A DNA stretch of 64,000 nucleotides from positions 163,866,001-163,930,000 of the forward strand of contig JBITNC010000001.1 of the NCBI GenBank assembly GCA_050084985.1, given 5' to 3'. Shown here piece after piece: positions 1 through 11,829 of the stretch; positions within the stretch are counted from its first letter, which is position 1, and each line of letters starts with the position of its first letter. Origin of the DNA: Nageia nagi (lineage: Eukaryota > Pinophyta). Under the pieces are notes generated by a model. It did no database searches. It was not told the DNA's origin and worked only from the letters and a program-made list of their open reading frames with translations. Position numbers and translations under genes: made by a program.

Positions 1-350
1 ATAGTACGTTAAGGGTTACGAGTTTGGGTTTGGGTTAGGGTTTAAGGTTTAATGTTAGGATTTAAGAGTTAAGAGTTTGGATTTGAGTTCAATGTTAGGG
101 TTTATGTTAGGGTTTAAGTGTTTATGTTAGGATTTATTAAGGATTATGGTTAAGATTTAAGGGTTAGGGGTTAGGGTTAGGGTTTAAGAGATTAGGTTTG
201 ACTTAGGGGTTACGATTTAAGGGTTAGCGGTTAAGGTTTGAGTTTAGGGTTTAAGATTTTAATTTTAAAGGTATAGGCATGAGTTGAGAGTTAAAAATTA
301 AGATATTAAGGGTTATATTTAGTTAGGATTTAGGGGCTGATTAGGGGTTT
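1..350 (+). repeat. Degenerate telomere-like (TTTAGGG) repeat tract
   Basis: The tract is made almost entirely of TTAGGGTTT, TTAAGGGTT and TTTAAGGTT variants in one orientation, with point changes every few units. Perfect TTTAGGG heptamers are interspersed, so this is an old interstitial array and not a functional chromosome end. It fades into unique AT-rich DNA after about position 350. It may continue to the left of the window. Confidence 0.8.
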
Positions 351-586
351 GGGTTACCTATAAATATTATTGTAACTGATTGATGTAGCTTAAAATAATA
401 GAGGCATGTTGCATATACAAATTTAACATCATAAATTTCTTCCATCGTATTCATATTGCAATGTGTCTCAATGATAACCTTTATAAATTTAATATTGGCA
501 TACTATGTTAGGTTTATTAAATTGAATAGTTTTAAATTTTTTATACTAATAATATTTTTTGTTATTATATTTATTTAGTGATTATC

Positions 587-2190
587 ATGGCCAATGACAG
601 GAGGGGAAAGAAGCCAAAACCTCCAAAGTCAATTGCAAGCAAGAAGGATTTTGTAAGTATTTATTTATGAATGTGATTGATTCAATTTTTATTTAATAAT
701 ACTCATTTCAAAAGAAAAATTAACTTTATTTTTTTTACCTTTTTAATAGAGTAAGGCAATTGCCAAACTGTATAAAATGGCCACACAATGGATGCAAAGG
801 AGTGAGATTGATAGAGATATTGATAGACAAATGGGCATTGGGCCTTCATCCACTAGGCATTCTAGGCCTGCTGGGCCTACTATTGGCATAAATCGACCAT
901 CAATAATGGAGTCATCATAAGATGGTAACATTACTTATTTTTTTAAATTTAAAAAATTTATTGAAGTTACTTTTTATTAATTAAATGTTACATTCAATAA
1001 AGATAATCTAAGTAATGTGGTAATTGCAGATATACAATCAATCAATATGGAGATAGTATTTTCAACATGCAAGGGCACCAATGACATTAAGATTAAGGTG
1101 GATGAGAATGGTGTTGTAATTAAATATCAAAATGGTAAGAATTGATTTTTAAAAAATATATATTTATATATTTATTTTGGAATATATTAATTTAATCATA
1201 TTATTAAATTTCTTCAAGGCATTTTTTTTATGACACTCTCAAAAAATGCACTTTCCACCAGTTTGATCCCACCATAGATATCAAGTGGAAAAAACAAAGT
1301 GAAATAGGTATATATATAAATTTTTATGCTTAACTTTTTTTTATAAATTAATATTGATAGTACATTTTACTTAATTTTTTAATTCATTTTCTAAAAAATT
1401 ATGTATTTTGCAACAAAATAAAGGGTCATAGATATCTTGAAAAGAGAATTTGGTGATGCATGGAACCCAAAATGGGCATTGCAACATATGGGAAATAATT
1501 TGAATTGGAGGAGAACTAAAATAAGGAATAAAATTAAAAAAAAAAAAAAAAACTTTCTAAAAATCAAAGAAAAGGAAGTAGGCCTATAGATGTTGATAAG
1601 AAGGTGTGGAAGAGCCTGATGAAAAAGGTGGAGGAGGAGGAAGCACATAGATAATCCATTATTAAACCATCATAGTTTGAAAAAGCTACACATGCCCAAT
1701 ACAGCACATCTTCAATGGCATATACCCACAAGTTAGGCAAATTGGGAAAAGTAGGGATCGAAATAAGATATGTAAGTATATTAAATTATTTATTTCATAT
1801 TTTATGCATGAATAGTTATACAATTAAATTATATACATAAAATATTATTTAAGTAAATATATTTTTTTGTAGTATGATAAATATGGTAGGTATCCTACAA
1901 ACAATGAAGTAAAATTTGCCTTCAAACATGGTTTTCAAGCACTAGTCTTGAAAATAGCTTCCTATACTATAAGTAATATTTAAGTGTTTTTTAATTTATT
2001 ATATTATTTTAATAATGAACATAAATTTTTTAGTTTTTCTTATTTACCAATACTTAGTTGATTATTCTTTGTAGGGTGAGGAGGGTCAATCAAAGAGTGG
2101 CCAAGAGGAGGGTGACCAAGGGGCTGGAAAATTGCCAAAATGGATGAAGATGATGAAAATTACATTAGGCATGGTCGTGATAGTGAATGA
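587..2190 (+). pseudogene. Broken multi-exon gene resembling plant En/Spm accessory transposase (Transposase_24-like)
   Basis: Several short exons can be followed in the plus direction. Exon 1 (587-652) starts MANDRRGKKPKPPKS and ends at a GTAAGT donor; exon 2 (750-920) follows a pyrimidine tract and AG and reads SKAIAKLYKMATQWMQRSE before a stop. Further coding text lies near 1030-1134, 1220-1306, 1430-1670, 1690-1775, 1875-1975 and 2074-2180, with words such as DAWNPKWALQHMGNN, KVWKSLMKKVEEEEAHR and AYTHKLGKLGKVG. The order of a basic N-terminus, a W-rich segment, an NK/RRT helix and a late GS-like segment recalls the plant Ptta/En/Spm accessory proteins, usually found in thousands of decayed copies. 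In-frame stops and a poly-A run near 1539 show it is dead. The family call is from motif resemblance only; a degenerate host gene cannot be excluded. Confidence 0.4.
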
Positions 2191-2373
2191 TCCATTACCA
2201 TACATTTGTACACTTGGCATGGACATTTTTTGTTGATCCATTACCATGCATTTGTATACTCAACATGGACATTTTTTGTTGACCCATTACCATGCATTTG
2301 TACACTCAACATGGACTTTTTTTGTTGACCATTACCATCCATTTATACACTCGGAGTGGATATTTTTTGTTGA
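2191..2373. repeat. 46-bp tandem repeat, four copies
   Basis: Four successive copies of a 46-bp unit begin at 2191, 2237, 2283 and about 2328. Each has a CCATTACCATGCATTTGTA core, an ACTCRRCATGGAC middle and a TTTTTTGTTGA end. The copies differ by a few substitutions. The array directly follows the last coding text of the broken transposase-like gene. Confidence 0.85.
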
Positions 2374-2561
2374 TTGATCCTAGTTATACACATCTGATTA
2401 TTAATTTAGTGTGTTATATTATTTATACATAATGTTTTTTAAGTTTTATTCTTATTATGCTTATATGTTTAAATTTGAATGTATCTTTTAATGTATTAAT
2501 GTATTATTCAAATGTATATATAGTACATTTAATGTATTTGAATGTATTATACACTACATAA

Positions 2562-2600
2562 AATAATAATAATAATAATAATAAATAGTAATAATAAATA
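2562..2600. repeat. AAT trinucleotide microsatellite
   Basis: A run of about ten AAT units interrupted by AGT and AAAT. It lies in otherwise AT-rich noncoding sequence between two minisatellites. Confidence 0.85.
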
Positions 2601-2632
2601 ATTTTATTTTTTTGAATTATGAAGTGAAATTT

Positions 2633-3035
2633 GACGTTTTATGAGTCATAACATTGATGTTTTATGAGTTAAAACCTTGATGTTTAATGAGTCAAAGGCT
2701 TGACATTTTATGAGTCAAATGCTTGACATTTTATGAGTAAAAATATTAACATTTTATGAGTCAGTATATTGACACTTTATGATTCAAAACCTTGATGTTT
2801 TATGAGTCAAAGGTTTGACATTTTATGAGTCAAAGGCTTGATGTTTTATGAGTTAAAAGCTTGATATTTTTTAAGTCAAAATCTTGACACTTGATGAGTT
2901 AGATTCTTGATATTTTATGGATCAAAATATTGATGCATTATAAGTCAAAACATTAACGTTTTAAGGGTCAAAATACTTGATTCTTTATGAGTTAAAGTTT
3001 TGATGTTTTATGATTCAAACTCTTAATGTTTTGGA
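2633..3035. repeat. 23-bp minisatellite, about 17 copies
   Basis: About seventeen units of a 23-bp repeat run without a break, consensus GACATTTTATGAGTCAAAR followed by SCTT. Most units keep the TTTTATGAGT core; the fifteenth is 24 bp long. The last unit runs straight into the gypsy integrase remnant, and the first ATG of that reading frame (3026) lies inside the repeat. Confidence 0.9.
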
Positions 3036-3416
3036 TGATGAAAGAAAAAAATGTTATGATGAATTACTTGATGCATGGGTTGATAGTACCCTTAGCATCA
3101 AATGAGGTATCAACAAGATACCAAAAAAAAGGAAAAAAAAATACACTATGTCTTGATGCATTGTATGATGCAAAATCTGTTAAATGTAGTAGTGAAAAGA
3201 AGTCTTTTCGAGTGAAGTTTAAAGTTGGAGATATATTTCTAAAATGGGATGAGGAAAGAGCAAATCTCAGGAGACATCAAAAATTTGATTCTTTATGGAG
3301 TGATCCATGTATCATCATTGATGCCCCATAAAGTAATACATTCAAGCTAAAAGACATTGTCAAATCCTGAGGACTACCTATACTGGTTAATAAGATTCAC
3401 CTCAAATATTATTAGG
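3026..3416 (+). pseudogene. Ty3/gypsy polyprotein 3' end (integrase C-terminus)
   Basis: The frame contains FRVKFKVGDIFLKWDEERAN, then HQKFDSLWSDPCII, a stop, FKLKDIV, another stop, and ILVNKIHLKYY. This is the usual end of a plant Ty3/gypsy pol: the F.VGD.VL.WD motif, the GKFD.LW.GP segment and the final NG..LK.Y residues. At least two stops break it. Reverse transcriptase and the integrase core are not present upstream, where the 23-bp minisatellite begins abruptly. The first ATG is inside that repeat and is unlikely to be a real start. Confidence 0.7.
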
Positions 3417-3419
3417 TGA

Positions 3420-4079
3420 TTTCATAACACCCATTAGGTGTGTAATGTGTAAATAGCTTTGCTTTCATTTTTGTTTCTTTGCAAACAAAATGGTGTTACA
3501 GCTAGTGCACTTCCCAAGGATTCAGATAGTTGTTAATGGTTGCATTTATTTGGCATGATGGAGTTTAAGTTTGATGGCCTCAAAACATTTTAATTAAAGG
3601 ATTATCTTTCTAACATAGGATTTCCTTAAGAAACACTCCAAGCTTACAAATCACCTACCTTTAAAATTGACATGCTTGAGTTTAATGCCATCCTACCTAT
3701 CAGGTCTAACTAAAGCCCATCCAATCCTCGACATTCCTAATGCATTAATGACCATTAATAAGCATGAATCAAAACTCCAAACAAATAAATCATAGTCTAA
3801 ACTCTATCATTCCTCACTTAGCAAATTCAAGAGCCCAAGTTCTCAAGCATTTACAGAGCTATATTGTTTTTAGAGGTTTCAACACTAGGGTGTGAAGATA
3901 TTCAAGGAGTTTTATATGCAGCACAATTAAAATTAGCTTAATATTTACTAGATTTGCTAAGAAATTACTAAGTATAATAACTAAACCAGGGCAAACTATG
4001 GCTATTTTAGGGAAGGAGTTCAAGGAGTTGTCAAAGATACATGAAGAATACTTGGAAAATGCTCCCAAAGTGAGATAGA
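3420..4079. other. Noncoding stretch, no gene seen
   Basis: Nothing recognisable. The position just after the gypsy integrase end means it may be 3' internal sequence of the same element. A minus-strand 69-codon frame at 3859-4068 has no family signature. Confidence 0.4.
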
Positions 4080-7000
4080 TGAAGAGGGGAGTTTTGAATC
4101 ACATGGATATCTAGCATACGAACCCAAAAAAGGCCATTATTATTACATCAAATACTTGAGGTCATAGAGAAAGGAAAAATTAAGCTAGGGGGAAATGATA
4201 TCATAATCGATCAAGGATTGGCATATTTTATGCCCCACAAGTCATTCACTTATCCAGAATTGCTTACAACCATTACGTTGAGCCACATCTGGCTAGGCTA
4301 CATCATAAGGGATTATAAAGAATAGAAGAAAGGAGAAAGGGAATTATAATATTATCTCAGCACCTTCCTAGATTACTCCCTTATCACCATGACCAATGCC
4401 TTTATAGTACTAGATGATTGGACCTTGCATAAGGTCAAGAAACCAGTTGACCTTAAAAAGGAGAAAAGAGATTTTTATCAAAATGAGGATTATATGATCA
4501 ACTGAATCAATGAAAGATATATCAGGAATACCACCAAGCTTCACCAGAGCTATGATGTTACAAATTTTAAAAAATCTAGAGATAGATAGGTCCTACAAGA
4601 TATGGTAGTGATCCTTGGGTGGGTGATCTAAATTGAAGCAAACGAGGCCATGATGAGGATGGATTTCAACATCATTCAGGGTTATATTTATTATGAATTT
4701 GCAATGTTTCTATTAAATGAAATTAGGAAAAATGTATTTAACATTGATAAGGAAGATTTAAGGCACTCCTCGTATTTATGTTGGTCAATAGTCCACCAAA
4801 ATTTACAATTTATGGTTGATGGAGGGTTATCCATAGTGTCAAAAAGTACATCCACAACTCATTCACCAATTTACATAAGGATGTTGACACTTACTAAAGT
4901 TCATGGCTCCTATTATGAGTTCATGGAGAAATGTTTTTCCCCTATCATGAAGATTCTCACAAGGAGAACTATACATAGATTGCACTAGACTATCCGAGAT
5001 TAACTTCAAGGTAGAAATAAGGTTAGAGATTGGTACTTTCTAAAGGAGAGGATAATAATTTTTATTACCCAAGTTTGTTACTCCATAGTTTCATTCTTTA
5101 GAAATGGGTAGGCATATTTGCACAATAGAAACCAGATACTAGTTGAGTGGTAATTTCAAGCTAGTAATTAAGATGTTGGCTAAGGTAGGTAGTTTTACAT
5201 TGATAGAAGTAGGTTGTAAGAAAAGTTATCTAATTTTTTTATTCAAAATTTTAAATTTGAAAAGTTGGAATTACCTTAGATGTATGACCCCGTTGGGGAA
5301 TTTTCAAAAATTGTAAAAGCAAATAAGAAGGGCTCAACATTCAGTCATGAAGCTCGACCACATATTGAACACTTTGCAAATCAAACAAAGCAGGAAGTTG
5401 AAGCTTCCTTAGAGTGAGAATTTGGTATTTTGGATAAGGTATGGATGGCCCTAGAAGGGATAAAGTATAGATTGTGGGAAACTAGGAGATAAGAATTTAC
5501 CTTAGCTTCAAAGCTTATTACATAGTTGGAGGATGAATTGAAATAAGGTCCTAATAAAATTGAATATTTTACAAAATACATATTCAAGTATACCACCAAG
5601 GTGATAGATGTGGAAAATAAGCCTTATGATGAGTTCAAACATGACCAATACTAACATGCATAGTATCAACAGGACCCACTATGAGAAAAGGGGCAACCTT
5701 TATTGACCAATTTTTAAGGAAAAGAAATGCAAGATAATCAACCATTAGCATAACAAGCTAGAGGCTTAAGGACCCCAATAAAAGAAAAATTGAAGAAGGG
5801 TTAAGCTCTAAGAAAGCACCAAGGATGAGGAAGGAGACTTTGATGGAAACACCTACTACGTCCAGAGAGCCTTCCCCAAAAATGTAAAAAAAATAAATTA
5901 TTAATCAAAAAACTAGTTATAGAGCAACAAACCTTAAAGAAGGTTTAGCCTCCTAAGCAATCAGTAGTGCCTAAGAAGGTTTGGGTCCCATCCCAATAGG
6001 TACAGGAAGAAGAGCCAGAGCTAAGTATAGGAGATACAAAGCTCTTAAATGTGAAAACTTATAAACCCTATAGAATAGATATGATAGCATTTCAAGATGC
6101 TAAAGAAGAACCCAAGGATGAAGTACAATAAGGGGGAGGAAATGTGCTTGACATAGCAGGAGTAGTAGCAAGAGAAGAAGTAGGTAGATATGGAGATAGA
6201 GATGATGAATGATGATGATGAAAATAGGACTCTGACCCAACGGATAAGGCACCAAAGAAGGAATTAGCTACTACTGAAGAAGAGGAAGAGGAACAATAAG
6301 AAGAACCCACTATAGAGACAACAAAAGAGATGCCTACCCCAGCTACCCCAACTTAAACTTCAAAAGAAGGTACATCTCAACATTCTTTAATTTCTTATTC
6401 AACCACACAAGGTGATAAGATTCAAAGTGTTTTTTTCTACATAAATAGGAGAGCCCATTTATTGGAAAACATTTATAAATAAACCCCCTATACTACCAAA
6501 GTACTAAGGTAGATTGTTAAGTAGAGTTATAGATATGGGAGATATAAGAATTGCACAGATGCCCTTTAAAGATGGGCAGTTAGATAAAACCCCTATCATT
6601 ATAGTAGATGTTAAAATGAAAAATTCCCTAGCAATGGATCAATCTAGGTTTTTGGTAAACACTTCCCTACCAGCAAAAAAAAAAGTCTTTTGTTAATAGA
6701 GAACAAAATAAAAAAAACTGAATAAGAAAGTTGAGCAACTCAAACAAGAATTCTCACAAAAGGATAAAATGATGGTCAGGATAGAGAATCAAATAAGAAG
6801 TGATTGAGAAGTTGGCCAAGCTCAAAAATGAGCATGATAAGAACTTGTAGGAAGCTAAGGTCGAGCTAGAAAAAATCAAGAAACAAATTAAAGAGCTAAA
6901 GGCTCAATCCAATGCAATAGACAAGCAAAAAGCTCAGAAAGAAGAACATAAAAAGACTGTGGTAGCCAATAAAATTTTGAATAATAATAAGATAACTTAC

Positions 7001-7745
7001 TATAGATAATTAAATATTTTAGAAAAAATTTAGTTGAGCAAGTTGGAGAGAAAATGGTGATCCTATAAAAACTTTATCATTTAAAAAATCAAGCATAACA
7101 GGTCATTCTTCAGTATGATGCTCACACTACCCTACAATAGTTAGCCCTAGAAGCCCCCAAAGGTAAAATTAAAGAAATGTAGTGTTGGCTGAGGGTCATA
7201 ATAGAAAAGGATCTAGCCACTCTAACCCCAAGGCCAAGGTAGACCATTTTGAGGATAATCAAAGATATTTATGATCTAAAAGATTTAGTAGCAACATTGG
7301 ACCTAGAAAAGGGTCAATTAATGGTAGAGATCAATTTTGTAAATATGTATTTCAATTTTTTAATTCAATTAAAGGCTCCCAAATTATGGGAGGAATTAGA
7401 TGTACAGAGTAGTGTCGACCATTGGGTGGAAAATACTAAATCATTTTAAGAACAAGATGTGGTAATAAATTTGTCTGAGAAGCAACTCTCAAACCTAGAA
7501 GAAATGAATGAGAGGGATCAGGAAGCTATCACTAGAGTTTTGAACATTGGAAGGCTAGAGAAGGTTCTAATAGGATTTAGAGAAAACATTACAAAATTCC
7601 AAGCATGCCCTATCATGTCATAGGTGGATAATAAAGATCTTTAGGACCTGTATAAGAAACTTCAACCCTTATTTCCAACAAAGTTGATATCTTAGCAATA
7701 GGCCTCGCAAAAGGATACATCCAAGAAAGCGAGTAGTAATAGTCA
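4080..7745 (+). pseudogene. Very long degenerate reading frame of unknown family, coiled-coil rich
   Basis: Plus-strand coding text can be followed across some 3.6 kb with many frameshifts and stops. An N-terminal part reads IIIDQGLAYFMPHKSFTYPE and SHIWLGYIIRDYKE; 4650-4988 is open for 112 codons. Near 5800-6400 the text is rich in K, P, E and T (VWVPSQ, acidic runs). From about 6700 to 7000 it becomes heptad-like and charged (KKVEQLKQEFSQKDK, AKLKNEHDKN, ELEKIKKQIKELKAQSNAI), as expected for a long coiled coil, and ends near 7249-7449 with IIKDIYDLKDLVATLDLEKG. I do not recognise the family. Its place in sense just 3' of a gypsy integrase suggests an additional ORF of a large Ty3/gypsy element, or the gag of a neighbouring element. 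This is inference. Confidence 0.45.
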
Positions 7746-7749
7746 TTGA

Positions 7750-9649
7750 GGATTCTCTTCTCTAATAGGATGAAGACCCTGGGAGCCACTAAAAGATTTT
7801 TATTCTTGCATAATCACACTCTTGTGGGTAACACTTATTCATTCATTCATTTTTCCTCGCAAATAAAATTCTTTCTATACTTCCCACTTCTTAGTTCCCT
7901 TTCTTTTTTCAGTTGTAAATACTTACACAAAATTTAGTCTTGAGTTTGCATTATGTATACTTTATATTTGTATCAAAGATCTTATATTATATGGTCCTTA
8001 GTCATGGCTTGGTCATGTCTAAGATATTTTTGGGTTGTGTTTATATTGTCAGGTCTTAATTAGTAAAAGTCACTTAAAACTGCCATTTTTGTTATAAGCC
8101 AGGTGTGGTTTGTACAAAGTCATAAGAATCATTGTTGGGTTATGTTTATAAGTCATATGTTGAGATGAATTCATTTTATGAAAATTTGCTAAGTCATTTT
8201 TAGGAAGTATTATATATAGTCTATTTGTTTGTCTAAGTCATGTCCAGGCCCTTTCCCAAGTCTAGTTAATTATGTTTTGATCTTTTATAGTCTGGATATT
8301 ATTTTTGGGCCCTATTGTACATAGTTGTTAGTTTAGGTTAAGTCATGTAATGAATGTTTTCCTAGAATTTTAATGAAGTAGCACTCGTGAGAATCCAACG
8401 GTGATGTCATACCTTTTGGCAAAAATTAGCGAGCTCTAGATGGCTTAGTCAACTAGTGGTCCTGATAGTTCCTCAAGGCAAGAGAGGTTCATAACTCTTC
8501 ATTCAATAGATCTCACCAATTTTGAGAAATGATGTCATACATTTTAGGAGAAATCGATGGGTGATAAATTCCATAAGTATTTTAGAATTCTATAATCCCT
8601 ACCAAGGCATAACAAGAATTGCTAAGGAAAAAAAAAGAGTGTAAAAGGAGTTGAACACCTGGGTCCACTTAATCAAGAATGTACAACCCCTAGGACTCTG
8701 TTAATGTGTCGATTACAACTCATTTCCACATGGTAGCAATAGTTCACTCTTAAGTTTGAATAGTTACATCTTCCTTCACCCTTATACTATTTGACACTAA
8801 GATTATAGGCAAAAATATTTAATGGTTGTAGAGAGTTAGGTGGACACCGACTGTTGAGATAGCTTGATTGTACTTACAAAGATGGTGGACCATACCTCAT
8901 AAATTTAGAAATAGTTCATATGGACCATGGTCAAATACAAAAGTGATGGATTATGACTAGATAGGTACAAACATTGAGGGTCTACAAATTCCAAGAATTG
9001 ATGCTGCATCAAGATCATGCTCCAAAATCAGTTACAGTTGTAGATCCTCCTATAAATATTGTAAATATTTGAGTTTATTTTGTTCTTAGTCAAAGAAGTA
9101 GTTAAAGCTATTAATGGTGGAAAACCATATATTGTAAATAGAACATTATACATAGTGGACTATTAAAAGTTCAAAAGGTTAGACATTTTAGCAAAGTTGC
9201 CTAGTGTAAGAACTATTTTCATATATGGTAATGTAATACTATGGTATTTTGCCCTTTACATTATGTGGTTGTTATCTTATTTTGTAATTATTATGTATGA
9301 AGCTTTGTCTAAATTTGTGGCTATGTATTGCAATTGGGAGACCCTAAGAGTGAGGTAGTTAATCTATTTTTAGACTTGGTTATGGATCACTTCCTATGCA
9401 GTGATGCACGAGCTAACTAGTTTAGTTTATTTTTATGTTCTTTGCATTTTCCTATTTAGTAGTTTAGGTTTTTATCTTTTTCCTATTACTTTTGACCTTT
9501 ACCATAAATAAGAACTGACCTATAACCTAAATATTGAGCAAAAAATTCCATGAGTGCATTGTCACACCATTTTTTGCTCATTCAAGAACCTTGCTATTAT
9601 TGGGTAATGGAGAACTTGCCAAACCAGACCCTTAGGTTACATCATCTTG
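7750..9649. other. Noncoding AT-rich stretch, probably old LTR or 3' element sequence
   Basis: No gene seen. The sequence follows the long unknown frame and could contain the 3' LTR of that element, but I could not find matching termini. Two short similar phrases with GATGTCATAC occur near 8402 and 8528, hinting at an internal duplication of about 125 bp. Confidence 0.4.
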
Positions 9650-9739
9650 ATCAACAATTATAAAAGTTGGATGCAACATGGCTGAATATGGCCAATGCAT
9701 GCAACGACCATTGAAACAAGTAAAACTAATAAAGATTCA

Positions 9740-10920
9740 AGAATTATTTTATGGCACCATCAACTTGGACATCTTCATGTTTAAAGGAGCCTAGAAGAAA
9801 TGTGGTTGAATCAAATTATTTGTAGAGTGGAAAATGAGTGGTTTTATTCTATGGATCTTATGATGCATATAATCTAGCTAAATAAAAAATAGTCACCTTT
9901 AATTTTAATGATTATCAAACTAATGAAATTTTAAAAATTGTACTTTCTGATATATGTGGGCCTTTTAAATAGGCCTCACTAAATGGTTCTAATTATTCCA
10001 TTACATTTATTGATGATTTTTATAGGAAATTATGGATTTATTTTATAAAATAAAAAATAGGGGCTCTTGATGCCTTCAAAGAGTTTGTTGTAATTGTTAA
10101 AAGATAAAATGAGAAGAAAGTGAATGCTTTAAGGGGTGATAATAATGGAAAATATTACTCTCATGAATTTAATGCTTTTTACAAGTTGCATGGTATTGCA
10201 AGAAAAAGAGCAACTCCACATATGCCAAAATAAAATGAAGTTACAAGGAGGCTCAATAGAACATTATTGGAGAAGTTAAGTTCAACATGAGCTCGAGGAT
10301 GCAATGTTACCCAAATATTTTTAGGTAGACATAACTATGTGAATGGTATATCACCTAGTTCCATTCTTAGTGGGAAAATACCTAAGGAAGATTGAGTGGG
10401 AGGAAACCCTTGATTACACATGTCAGAGTATTTGGGTATGAATCCTTTGTTCATGTGTTCAAGGAGGAAAAAAATGTTAAATAACAAATCTTTGAAATGG
10501 GTTTTCATAGTATATAATGATGGTATTAAAGACTACAACTTATGGACACCTTCAAAACATCACCATGTTTACAGTAGACATGTATTCAAACAAGATATTT
10601 ATGGTAAAGAAGAGTGTAAGAAAATAACATATGACAATAAAGAATAATTTGGAGTAGCTACTAATTAAGATATCAACTAGTTATAAATTATCCACAAATC
10701 ATTCTAGACTTGACTGCAAGTCTTATTTATACTCCCTTACAAGAGTTGTGTCAAAATATAGAAGGATCTACATGTTATTAACAACAACATCAAGGAGAAA
10801 TATTATTGAGGAAGTTTTTGATTAGCCTCAAGATAATGTGGAACAACATACATGTAAAATGCAACAAGCGTAAACTTTGAGAAGTAGTGAAGGAGAAAGG
10901 AGAGCTCCAAATATATTTGG
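9740..10920 (+). pseudogene. Copia D1 integrase
   Basis: The broken frame shows SDICGPFK with the first catalytic Asp, FIDDFYRKLWIYF, LRGDNNGKYYSHEFN with the second Asp, and a decayed TPQQNGV-like segment (RATPHMPK, stop, NEVTRRLNRTLLEK). The C-terminal part at 10420-10647 is open for 75 codons (RKKMLNNKSLKWVFIVYNDG, the copia 'fixed-up-for-size' segment). Stops occur throughout and there is no chance of activity. The matching region of D2 is 43337-44220. Confidence 0.7.
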
Positions 10921-10968
10921 TTATGAACTAAATGATTTCAACTATTTTGCATTATTTTCCATGAGTTA

Positions 10969-11818
10969 TGAGTTGTAACCTTCCAAAATGAAAAAGACAT
11001 TATTAAATAAATCTTAAAAATATATTTTAATTTATTAGGATTAATTTTACATTTTAATTATATTTTCCCCTCTTTAGTAAAGAGTAGGAGCATTTATTAT
11101 TTAATTAAATAATTCAAGGTTAATTTTGGGTGCCACATAGGATGTAGAGCCTCTTGCGTAGGATAAGAATATTTTATGATATTTAGAAGTGATTTTATGG
11201 ATGCAAATAGTTATTCATAAGTCTTATATTGCAACATCCAAGTCATACATGACCCAGAGGTGATTATAAGGACTTCAAGATGGACGTCTAGCCTAGGAGA
11301 GTGACATCAAACTATAATAAGGAATGGATGCATGGTTGAGGGACATAATTACATATTTGATCATTATATTTTCTAGTTTGACCCTTTCACACCATTATTC
11401 TTAGGATTGGAATCTTCATCAAGCTTTCATATCCTCGATGGAGCCTCATCAAGCTCCTACCATTTTTGGAGTCTCATTAAGCTCTAAATATCTAGTGTGG
11501 AGACTTTCAGGATTCAGATATGGGAGTTCATAACTCAAGAAGTGTGACATTAGCCTATGGGAGAGATTGTTAGAGTATGAGAGTATCAAATCTATCCTTC
11601 GAACCAATCATCTAGCCTTTAGAGGCCTTGCTTTTGCATTTCTAGTTTTTGTAGTGAGATGTCTAGTTATAGGGGTCATTTTGTATGCTTTGTACTTATC
11701 TTTGGAGCATAATAATATTAGATCTTATTTCCTTTGTGTCCAAATTTATCATTTCTTATATTTTCATGATATAATTTATGGTAATTCCTAATTTTATAAA
11801 TTGGAATATTACATGAGC
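10969..11818 (+). mobile_element. Solo LTR with 5-bp target duplication
   Basis: The LTR runs 10974-11813 (840 bp), begins TGTAACC and ends ATTACA, so its ends form the inverted pair TGTAA/TTACA. It is flanked by TGAGT (10969-10973) and TGAGC (11814-11818), a target duplication with one transition. The related element D2 has the empty site: joining the flanks here gives a 35-bp ungapped alignment with the sequence near 44256-44290. There is no primer site or coding text inside, so internal sequence was lost by LTR-LTR recombination. Ends of this kind are common in plant Ty3/gypsy LTRs. Confidence 0.85.
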
Positions 11819-11829
11819 CAATCAGTGTA

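Noticed and set aside
1-350. True chromosome end
   Set aside because: Repeats are too degenerate and run into ordinary element-rich DNA.
743-931. Minus-strand frame with a hydrophobic end
   Set aside because: It overlaps exon 2 of the transposase-like gene, whose splice sites fit the plus strand.
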